Shown piece after piece: positions 55,094-64,000 of a DNA stretch of 64,000 nt. Positions within the stretch are counted from its first letter, which is position 1; every line of letters begins with the position of its first letter. The stretch comes from Ectobius pallidus (taxonomy: Eukaryota > Arthropoda > Insecta > Blattodea > Ectobiidae): positions 6,378,530 to 6,442,529 of the forward strand of contig CAXKWD010000006.1 of the NCBI GenBank assembly GCA_964059195.1. The letters are read 5' to 3'. The position numbers were made by a program, and so were the translations under genes. Under the pieces are notes generated by a model. The model had not been told where the DNA came from. It worked only from the letters and a program-made list of their open reading frames with translations, and did not search any database.

Positions 55094-55713
55094 AAATCGC
55101 TGACTATATCTTTCATTATAATTAATCGTACGGTATTTTTGTTTTATTATTGTAATTTAGAGAGCTTTTACTAAAAAATATTATATGTACCACGTACGCA
55201 AAAACTTTAGCGGATTCATCCAGTATTTCAGCCTCGGCCGCTATACTACATTCTTCCGCCAGGACCTTATTTTGCGTACTTGATACATAAATAGCTATTC
55301 TGTTCAATAAACTATTTAAACCAAACTTCTAGCAGTTGAGTCAATAATGGCGGGCACCTGCATATGCGTGAGTACGTGTTTTACAGGCAGTGGTTCAGTA
55401 AACGGAAATAATTTCGGAAATAAAAATTCGTTAGTAACACTCTAACCTAACATCTCAGGTAATAGGACGAATAAATAACAAGAAATAATAAAATTAATAT
55501 GGGTACATTTTTATATGACAACTTCGAAACACAGATCTAATACTCTCCTCGTCTGTATGAGTTAGTGGGTTAAAGTGGGCTCACCTGCCGCCCCTGATTT
55601 TGATTTGAGAGCAATTTTGTGACCGGGAGTTTCCATGTGAATAAAAATATAGTAACTTTGTAACTAGATAAAAAATGTTTAATTTGCCATTTCATTTAAA
55701 TATATTTTGGTAA
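55094..55713. other. No recognised gene
   Basis: AT-rich, no terminal repeats or coding recognised. Confidence 0.4.
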
Positions 55714-56245
55714 AATCCCATAGACGCGGACCCATTTTTTAGAACCGAGATTCTCTTCATAAAGCACTTATATCACACGAATTTTGTTATAGATAGATGT
55801 GTGGAGAGGAGATGTTGTCTTGGCGAATGATTTGGTCCGACCCACCCACCCTAATTGATACACTTCATTTTATATCACGATCTAGCGAAAACTTCCTTGT
55901 TCTCCGCCATTTTTTCTGTCCTCGTCCTCGTGATTGGACGTTCGAGGTATGACGTCATATCGCTAAACGAGATATGATTGTGGGTGAACACTCTGACCAA
56001 CCTACAAAGGTACAAGCCTCTAGCTGCTCGTAAGAAATGGTGGTTGTGCTATTCAGTATATTGCTCCAATTAACATAAACGTTCCTAACCTAACAAAACA
56101 GCGGAGCTTGGCTGGTGCACGGCATAAAATCGTCTGCTGTCACTATATACAACAGTTGGTCACATTGCCACGCTCATAAACAAAAAACATCATACAGTCC
56201 GTGGAAACGTGAATATCACACGAATGGGTCCGCGTCATTGGGATT
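55714..56245. mobile_element. MITE with AATCCCATAGACGCGGACCC ends
   Basis: AATCCCATAGACGCGGACCC at 55714 and the inverse of AATCCCAATGACGCGGACCC at 56226-56245 (two mismatches in about 23). The interior is non-coding, 532 bp in total. Target duplication not clear. Confidence 0.65.
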
Positions 56246-56372
56246 AGGCCTATATTTTAAACGTTAAATTCATGAAACATGGGACTTCCAGGTAATAATT
56301 TACTTGAAGTTCGACTTTTCACCACAATGACCCAGTCTGAATTAACAAGAGTAAGTTATAAGCACTGTAACA

Positions 56373-57363
56373 AATAAAACCAGGTGAACTGATATAACAA
56401 AGTGCCAGTTGGAATTAATAGGCGATATTTCAGTAAATTTTTAGATTTATTATGGGAAGGAATAAGTGGGAAAACTAGAATCTTAACACAACGGAATTAC
56501 AACAAATTCCTCACATAAACAACAATTCCTTTATTTTTGTCTAAACATCTGAAACCGTACAAATATGCAATCAAAAACTCAAAAAGGTTCAATCTTTTTG
56601 AAGGGGAAAAATAAAAAATCAGAACTTTTTTTCGAATATTTCCCTCAGTTACAGGCTATATAAGCTATAGCCTAAGGATGACAACTTTTAATTTTCTGAC
56701 TCATCTGTCACTAGGCACTAAATTGGGCATTACTCCGATACCGGTTAACCGATTTGCTCAAATATCAATAGGTTTCTTCCCATGGACATTATAAATGCTA
56801 AAACAAGTTTCATGAAAATCCGATAAAGCATATTTGAGTTACCGCGTCTTTAAATTATACACTAAATTGGGTTTTACTCCGGTACCGGTCAACCGATTTG
56901 GTCCAGTATCAATAGACGTCTTCCCATGTACATTATAAATGGGTATACAAAGTTTCATGGAAATCCGATAAAGCATATTTGAGTTATCCCGCCTTCTTAT
57001 TTAATACCATAAAAGGCACTAAATTGGGCATTATTCCGGTACCGGCCAACGGATTTGGTCGAATATCAATAGAAGTCTTCCCATGGACATTATAAATGAA
57101 TATACCAAGTTTCATAAAGCGTATTTGAGTTATCGCGCCTTTAAAGTAGACACCAAATTTGGTTTTACTCCGATACTGGTGAACCGATTAGGTCCAAATT
57201 CAATAGGTTTACTTCTCGTGGACGTTATAAAATAATGTGTATAATAAGTTTCATGAAAATCCGATAAAGCGTATTTGAGTTATGGCGCGTACAGACACAC
57301 GGACAGACAGACGGACAGACATTTTCCTGTCCCCCACACAATCTCATAAAGTACCACTTAATA
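56373..57363 (-). mobile_element. Family B element with both ends
   Basis: The plus strand starts AATAAAACCAGGTGAACTGA, AAAGTGCCAG and ends CCCCCACACAATCTCATAAA, GTACCACTTAATAA. Four modules fill 56715-57290. The part 56410-56710 differs from other copies and includes TTCGAATATTTCCCTCAG as in family C. Confidence 0.7.
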
Positions 57364-57539
57364 ACCAAGTACCTCATCACAAGAGTATATTTAATATATT
57401 TTAACATATTAAAATATTCCTGTAATATTAATTATAGCGTACTTTTAATGGTCATAGCATTCGTATCTCCAGTAACCTGTAAGTGTATAAGGGTTTAAGG
57501 TGGAATATTTATCACGTGCAAAATAGCCACCCTTATAGG

Positions 57540-57791
57540 AAAATGAAGTTTTTAAACTCATCACAAGAGATGTTGGAAATGTCCTCCTCTTGCATCCACA
57601 CAACACTGGCTTCTTTTTAGGAAATTTTCTTTCACGCTCAAAAGTTCAGCTTCCGAGATAGAATTAATTTTTCTTTTAAGTTCTTGTAACTGTGTCTTGA
57701 AAAAGAAGGTGTATAGGTCAACTTCCCCTATATTAGGACACTCGTGTGAATAACATGTGAACAAGGTCTGTGATATGGAAGTTACGCACAA
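57540..57791 (-). pseudogene. Transposase C-terminal fragment
   Basis: Minus-strand frame ending QLQELKRKINSISEAELLSV and ENFLKRSQCCVDARGGHFQH. The form LKxxI...I..E.L..V..xFxxRxxxC....GGHFxHLL is the usual C-terminus of insect mariner/DDE_3 transposases. Upstream catalytic parts are not present. Confidence 0.5.
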
Positions 57792-58378
57792 AAAAAATCT
57801 TCCAGTTTGATTTTACAAAATTAATGAGGGTGTAAAGTGGTTTTAAAATTATATTATTGCTCTATTCTACCCTCATGGGTTCAAAATTAAATTCATTAAA
57901 GAAAGAATGGTTTCTTCTTTAGAATAGTCAATGTCAGTACTTGTGCTATATTGTTATTATTGTATTTATGTGTATTTCATTCCTGTTTGATTGCTGTTTA
58001 TATTTTTAGTTTAGACTTTTATGGTAGATAAGGTTTAGAGTTACATCACTTTAGCACAATGAAGGTTTAGGGACAATAGTTCAAGTATAAAGTTCATTAT
58101 TCCAAGCTATAAGAAGCCCGCCGGGTTCAAAGTCCGTTCATTGCAAACAAACGACTATCTTTCCATCATCTTTTACCTTGACGTAGCCTATATCATTGTA
58201 ATGACTAGTGGGTTCTACCAATAAACGTATCTTTTCATTTCGTCTTTACACATATTCGGATCCAACATATATATTTGGATGATTCTATAAATAATTGAAA
58301 ATGTTATTTCTTAAGAAAAACTAAATTGTACATAAACTGTCACATCTTGACCATATCGGTCAGTCAGTTGTTTTGCTG
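57792..58378. other. No recognised gene
   Basis: No coding or repeat ends detected. Confidence 0.4.
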
Positions 58379-58385
58379 ACAAACT

Positions 58386-58987
58386 CAGTGTGTCCAACTG
58401 AAAAGTTTTAAAATAAAGGACAGACACACAGAGTTAAAAGGTGGGTGTGGGGGAGGGGGATAGTGAAGCTAAATACAACACATTATATTAATACCATTAA
58501 TAACAATATGGTACAGTTTGGAGTTTGTTTTTATTACTGCTTTCATCTGTAGCAACTGAAAACGGACCTTGAATAAGAGTCTGAACAATCTGAAAACCTG
58601 CAGAGTTCTCTGGAGGAAAAATCCAGCTTAAATTTAAGTTTTTTAACATTCTTTTTTCAAAATGGCCTCCTCTTCACCCCTCATAGCCATTCCGTTCCTC
58701 CCAGTTTTAATTCTTTACTTTTATTTGTATAAGTTTATTTTCTACATTTATAATTGATTGTACACATTATACAATAACATAAGCATACAAAAGTCTACAT
58801 GTTCTCAGCTTAAATCTGTGTTTAGACATGTTAAAAAAGAAAAAGCTTGTTTTTTTTAATGGCCACTTCTTAGGTTATTTGTATATAAATTGAATAGATT
58901 ATGTAAAAAAAGGACAATTAAAGGACTTTTTAAATAGTCACCATTTTAAAGGACAGTCCTTTAAAAAAAAGAACTGTTGGACACACT
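58386..58987. mobile_element. MITE with AGTGTGTCCAAC ends and AAAGGAC motifs
   Basis: CAGTGTGTCCAACTG at 58386 and CAGTTC-type inverse GTTGGACACACT ending at 58987. ACAAACT flanks both sides (58379-58385 and 58988-58994), a 7-bp match (8 bp expected for hAT). Subterminal AAAGGAC motifs are frequent. Non-coding. Confidence 0.7.
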
Positions 58988-58994
58988 ACAAACT

Positions 58995-59236
58995 GCCGAT
59001 TTTGTCGGCTAAAAGTTTTGCTTTTTCGCAATCAATCGTCCCTGAAAGAGGGTTTCCACTTGAATAAGGCCTGAAACCGAACCGGATAGTTGGAGTTTCG
59101 ATAGTTGAAGTTCTTTTAGTGCAGGTACTGTACCTTCTGGTATAACGCAAATGGGAATAAGGTACCGGTAGCAGTTTTCATCGGAAAAAATCCAAATGTT
59201 AGTTTAAAAAATCCCTTTAGGCAGGCCTACAGGCGG
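58995..59236. other. Spacer, nothing recognised
   Basis: No feature identified. Confidence 0.35.
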
Positions 59237-59869
59237 AGGTAGATTTCGAAGTGCTTTTGGTTTAATTTATTGTCGCTGCATAGCACTCTTCTTCTTTAGC
59301 CTTGGCATGGCAAACCTGCAGTAAAGAGGAAGAGCCTACAATCATTTGTTTTGACAACAATAATAGGATATAATATTCTGGGAGGCCGTGCGCAAGATCA
59401 GCAATGGATAAAATTAGCAAAGCCGCTAAACAAGACAAAATTATGATATTATAATAATTCTTTCAAGTGTTATTATTTTCAAACATTAAAATCTCGCGTC
59501 ATATGAGAGCTATCAAGAAACTATTTATTGATTTGAAGAGTACTCATCAAGAGCTTTTCAACGATACCCCACAAGACGTGGTTTCAAAAGTTTCGAATTT
59601 TCATCCCCCACCCCCACCCTCACTCGAACCCCCGAATCGTTGGTGTCACTGTGAACTCCATAGGGAGTACTCTAATTTATTCAAACAAAGTTTCCCTCTA
59701 TACTTCATAGGGGCCGAGATATACATTTTTAAAAATTTCAACCCCCTCCCCTGACCACCCCCTTGGGCCAATTTTGCTCATTAACGAACTTGTCCGAACT
59801 ATTGGGCCTAGAAATAACATATTAAAATTTGGTTCAAATATCTTCAAAATTACGGCCGCTATCGTGTAA

Positions 59870-59914
<45 letters not shown>

Positions 59915-60063
59915 TATATATATAAATATCACAATTTTTTTTTTTGAACGGGCGGTGGTTTCGTACTTAGGGGAGCATGAAACGTAAAGGTATGAAAGAA
60001 TTTTTCGAAAATCATAAAGTGGTATCCATTGCAATAGGTAGATTTTTCTTCGAAAATCTACCT
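59237..60063 (-). mobile_element. Family D element, long copy
   Basis: AGGTAGATTTCGAAGTGC at 59237 and CTTCGAAAATCTACCT ending at 60063 are inverted ends. The interior matches 44836-45347 inverted: AAACCAAAAGCACTTCGAAG, CCCACAAGACGTGGTTTC, TTAACGAACTTGTCCGAAC. It has extra sequence at 59330-59470 and 59810-60010, including the (TA)n tract. Confidence 0.7.
59871..59927. repeat. (TA)n microsatellite
   Basis: An alternating TA run of over 50 bp with two interruptions, inside the long family D copy. Confidence 0.9.
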
Positions 60064-60280
60064 AAAAAATACAATTTTCAAAATGTATGTGTGTCAGATT
60101 ATAGCAAAGACTGGCACAAACACAGTAATCTATCATAGGCATTTTTTACATCTAAAAAAAGGTTCCGTTCTTTCATTGGTTGATGTGTAGTGTTGTCCCT
60201 TTACCCCACCCCGTGAGCAATGGCGGTATCTAGTCGTAGTCATGAGAAAGTGTTTGCAGTCTGTTGAATAGCTTAAGCTA

Positions 60281-61752
60281 CAGTGGCGTAGGGAAGGGGT
60301 TGTGCAGGGGGTCCGTCAGCACTTCTCCAAAAGTCTATAGTAAATTAACACACCAAAGTAGACGGTCATTTGGCCACTACTCCAGTTCGAACGAGGCTTT
60401 TGAGGGGTTTCCCTCGTTCTTAGGCGAATGCCGGACTGGTCAATAATCCCCTCAAACAGATACACGCACTACAAATCTCTAGAATACATAACTACAAGTC
60501 ACTAAAAAAACACACACTCGGGGAAATATTGCACATAAGACCTATCCGCACTTAGGTCTATCCTGCGCCAAAATACATACGCAAGTACACAGCCCAAACA
60601 CGTCACTCCATCAACATCCCCTACGGATGTACATAAGGGCACAATAGGTATACACACATCACATATGGTTACCAAAATTTGTTTTGACCGGAGGTTTAGG
60701 CTTCCTAATTGCTTGGCACTCCGGGGGTAAAGGTCCGTACCTCCCTCAAAATCAAACCCTAAAATTCTATTCGCGTTATTTAAGCTTTATTTTGTCTAAC
60801 ATTTAATTATTTTATTTAACAATTAAATACTGAACCCGTAAATGTAGGCCTATTATTTCCACTGATCCCTGTGCTGTGTAACTTCTTATAATAGCAATAA
60901 GTGTTATAACTTACGTTAGGTAACAATTTCTTTTTAAGTTGGCATGTAAACAAATTTGCTACCTAGTTTTTTCAGTGACTATTCCACTCATACGCCGCGT
61001 GTTTGATATTGACCAATAATGTTTAGCAATTCCTCGGATATAGGCCAATCACGGTCGTTTATCTTACAATATTCTTGTAGGAATCGCGAGGATAGCATTT
61101 TATTGGGTAAAATCGTCTGCTCATTACTGGACACGTAAGCATTAGTGTGCAGTGATTAATATGTCATATGTTGCCATTAACAGCACGAAAACAGATTATT
61201 TTATGCAACATAACTTGTTTGGAAATTGAAAAAATATATAAATGTACATTAATTATTAACACAATTTCGATTCGGTGCAAGCCAGTTCGTGTGCTTTTAT
61301 TCTGTTCTGCTGTTAGCTCACCTGAATGAAGTTAACTAAGTCTTATATGCACAATTGGTGGCACTGGACATGGTAACTCGAATCGATTCATGGATGGTTA
61401 ATACGTTGTATGCCGTGAACTCGCTGCTGTTAGTTTTGTTTTTATATAGCAAAACACAAAAGTAATTATTTGTGTAATCCGTTACATTTTTATTCATGGA
61501 ATAGTCTTAATAAATCCAACTCGAGTTGACGAGTTGAATCAGATAAATTCGCTCCTGCATCGATAAACTCGTCAACTCTCGTGGGATTACCTATGATAAA
61601 ATACCATAATATATTATTTTCATTAATCTAATACTTAAACATTTTACGTGGTGCGGCCCCCAAACTCCCCTTTCTTGGAAGGGATTCCATACCCCCAAGT
61701 CCCCCCGGCACTTTCGGACCCTTTCCAAAATTATTTTCTGGCTACGCCACTG
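60281..61752. mobile_element. hAT-like element with CAGTGGCGTAG ends
   Basis: CAGTGGCGTAGGGAAGGGG at 60281 and the inverse of CAGTGGCGTAGCCAG ending at 61752, a terminus widespread in insect hAT elements. The 8-bp flanks do not match, so the two ends may come from different copies or the flank has changed. 60780-60965 and 61620-61750 match 63190-63565. Non-coding. Confidence 0.45.
60385..60470 (+). repeat. SINE body fragment
   Basis: GGGTTTCCCTCGTTCTTAGG and CGAATGCCGGACTGGT match the body following the tRNA head of the 50800-50975 SINE. Head not seen. Confidence 0.4.
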
Positions 61753-61757
61753 GGGAG

Positions 61758-61960
61758 GAAAGACATAACGTATATGAAAAATATTGACTGGGAGACCCGA
61801 AGAAAAAAGACAGCTTGAAAGACCTAGACGTAGGTGGGAGGACAATATTAGGATAGATTTAAGTAGGATTTGCGAGGGAAGGTTGGATGGAGTTAGCACA
61901 GAATAGGGTTGAATGGCAGGCTCAGGTAAACGTGGCAATGAACCTCCGGGTTCCATAAAA
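61758..61960 (+). pseudogene. LINE ORF2 C-terminal end
   Basis: In two frames: QLERPRRRWEDNIRIDLSRI, then WMELAQNRVEWQAQVNVAMN and LRVP before a stop. This is the well-known LGRPRRRWEDNI...LAQDR..W...V..AMNLRVP end of an insect LINE. A one-base shift separates the frames. Confidence 0.8.
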
Positions 61961-62749
61961 TATATAATATTCCTTTAGCTTGCTTAGGAATACATAAGTA
62001 ATTGCAGTAATGATACTACTACTACTACTACTAATAATAATAATAATAATAATAACAACGAAGAAGAAGAAGAAAGCTAAGTTAATGCGGTATAAGTGCA
62101 CATTTTGCTTTTTGATGTAGGGAGTTTTTGTTTTTGTTTTGAAATTAGGAATTTTTTTTCGTTGGTAGCGCTATATTTTTCAAGAAAACCATTAGCTGCT
62201 AGCTGTATGGTACATGCAGAGATTGATGTATGTGAGAAATTGAGTTTCGTTTTTGTAGTGTAAATTTTCAATATTCTTCGAACTTTGATACATCTTCAGG
62301 GAACTACAGAACATTGTAAGTGTTTGTTTAAGTTTTAAAATAATAGATCAATAGACTTTTAACCTAAAATTCCCCAATGACAGATGTTGAGAGCCTCTAA
62401 ACTCCAACTTAACCTAAAATTAGCATTGATATAAGAAAGAAAATTCTACGCTGTCTTCTAATAACATAATTTAAGTGCCATCCGAGCAAAGTAGTTCATT
62501 CCGATCAGCAGAATTGCATATTTAATTGATCACTGCTAAAGTGCACTTATACCAGGAGGGTATTTTTCTATTCTGTAATATCACTTGATCTGTAGGCTAC
62601 CTATGTGTATGCCTATCTGCAAAATTTGATTTTGCAGGCCCGTTGCTTCCAGGGATCCGGAACCCCCCCTCTGAAATAATAAATAACAAATAAAAAAATA
62701 AAGTTAATTGAGGGGTTTATTAGCAAACCCAGCAGGCAAAAGCCAAATA
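61961..62749. other. No gene; short trinucleotide tracts
   Basis: (TAC)n then (TAA)n then (GAA)n-like tracts at about 62018-62078. The rest is unrecognised. Confidence 0.45.
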
Positions 62750-63022
62750 CAAGGTGCGCTTTATTTAAGCTCTGCCCACTCGATATTCACATTTTGTTTC
62801 TCAGCGAAGCAGGGTGACCAACTATCCTTGTATATGGTTGCTGACACTCCTGATCGTACCAAATATTTAAAACTGTGAGAGTGCCCCTTGTACTAAATAT
62901 TAAAAATGTGAGAGTAACTTAAGTGCCTTGTACCCAACGGTTTGTCAGCCTGTTCATCCTCAAAGAATTTGCTAGATCGTGGTATAAAAGAAATTGCCTC
63001 ACTGAGGGTTGGGCAGGAGGGA
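62750..63022 (-). repeat. Family E repeat, shorter copy
   Basis: Inverse of 54130-54545 (CTCGATATTCACATTTTGTT, CCCAACGGTTTGTCAGCCTG) with only two to three of the 33-bp units. Confidence 0.7.
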
Positions 63023-63189
63023 CACGTTTCATGCAAATTTCATTTCTTAATTAGTCGTTAGCAACATTGTGCTGCTATAGACATTTGGTTTTTTCTGGGA
63101 TTTGCAGCACATACACTAAATATTTCATAGGAAACACATTAAACTTTCATTAGAAGTTAGCATCTCTATAAGTTAGCAAGGAGATTGCC

Positions 63190-63570
63190 AGGTTTGCTTC
63201 ATTTAAGCTCTATTATGTCAAATATTTAATTATTTTATTTAGTAATAAAATATTGAACATGTGAATGTAGGCATACTATTTCTACTGTTCCATGTGTTAT
63301 TTAACTTTTAATAGTAATAAGTGTTATAACTTAGGTAACGATTTCTTGTTTAATTTGGCATGTCTTAGAATATAGTGAACAAATTTGCTAATTAGTTTTT
63401 CACTGCTAAAATAGCGTAAAATGTTATTTTTGTTACCGGTAGTTCAGTATTTAAAAATTTTCCAAGGGTGGACCCCCATATCCCCCTTTCTTGGGGAGTA
63501 TTCCATACCCCCAAATCCCTGGCACTTTTGACCCTCCTCAAAATTATTTTCTAGCTATGCTACTATTAAG
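63190..63570. repeat. hAT-like element fragment
   Basis: 63205-63370 matches 60785-60965. 63455-63565 matches 61630-61752 (TTCCATACCCCCAA, AAATTATTTTCTAGCTATGC). About 600 bp of the other copy's interior are missing between them, consistent with internal deletion. Confidence 0.6.
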
Positions 63571-63864
63571 CTAAGTTGGAAACCAAAAGGGACCTTCAAA
63601 TTCTAATTAAAACATTATTTTGTAGAAATTGCCCGAAGAGTAGTTACAAGCTTTTACAACACTGTTCTACCATCTCCTGATATGTAACTTCCAGATAGCT
63701 TAACTGAAAGATGTCTTATAATACTACCGTCGGACTGCTATCGGGATGATTATAGTAAAATTTCATAAAATTGACAGTAAGTTAGTCTGTTGAGCGAAGA
63801 CTTATGTTTCTTTCAGTTTGAGCGGCCTTTGCTAGATGCGACAACTTGATCATAGTATATTTTC
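63571..63864. other. No recognised gene
   Basis: No feature identified. Confidence 0.35.
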
Positions 63865-64000
63865 ACAGTTAAATCACAGGCACATAAGAACATCGTTTTA
63901 AGTATATTCCAGGCAAACGGTTTTAAACTAAACAATGACAAAACTCAAAATATTGTATTGACATTAACAAACTCTTGTCCTAAAGGTATGGAACAATCAG
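63865..64000 (+). pseudogene. LINE reverse transcriptase fragment, cut by window edge
   Basis: The frame reads SIFQANGFKLNNDKTQNIVL and continues open to the edge. W/F-x-x-ANGLxLNxxKTxxIxF is the block just after the YADD motif in jockey/CR1-like LINEs. Its 5' portion is not recognisable in this window, so the copy is truncated or broken upstream. Confidence 0.7.

Noticed and set aside
1..64000. A bacterial-type operon, defence system or phage
   Set aside because: No operonic gene spacing, no bacterial-type genes; all coding is eukaryotic host or insect transposon-like.

Overview
The window reads as nuclear DNA of a large, repeat-rich insect genome. I favour a cockroach (Blattodea), with Periplaneta-like being a guess. 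The reasons are a single-exon divergent ionotropic receptor of the type massively expanded in cockroaches and termites, a short TTAGG-type telomeric motif, many tRNA-headed SINEs, and several LINE and DNA-transposon families known from insects. There is no sign of bacterial, phage, plasmid or CRISPR content. Only two host loci are supportable: an intact 571-codon ionotropic receptor (11348-13063, minus) and one short first exon of a pyrroline-5-carboxylate reductase gene (51173-51242, plus), whose remaining exons are not visible.

Almost everything else is mobile DNA in nested layers. 1-10 kb: an unclassified repeat here called family B, Helitrons (including a head-to-tail dimer), a decayed mariner with long terminal repeats, and MITEs. 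10-19 kb: the receptor gene, then an RTE-like LINE split by a second Helitron dimer, which itself carries a LINE inside its ATT microsatellite. 19-25 kb: two more Helitrons, a poly-A LINE tail with an 11-bp target duplication, and a family B copy. 25.8-29.7 kb: an uninterrupted 1211-codon reverse transcriptase with a restriction-like endonuclease, flanked on both sides by ATT/TAA repeats as in the R4/Dong clade. 31-35 kb: a broken transposon gene split by a 1.7-kb element with about 625-bp inverted arms. 37.7-39.4 kb: a hAT element holding a LINE holding a mariner.

40-47 kb: a pogo-like element with a hAT MITE inside it, a tandem pair of 'family C' elements, and a LINE reverse transcriptase split by 'family D'. 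48-50.5 kb: a 2.5-kb DNA transposon with dense TACTAAAAGAGTA-like subterminal repeats. 51-64 kb: the reductase exon and its presumed intron sequence, a SINE with a 16-bp target duplication, a 1.7-kb hAT element with an 8-bp target duplication, more MITEs, and LINE fragments. One LINE fragment runs off the right edge.

The main value of the window is in its insertion chronology. Several insertions can be dated relative to one another because target duplications or reading frames on the two sides still match. Family labels B, C, D and E are local names; I could not run a database search.
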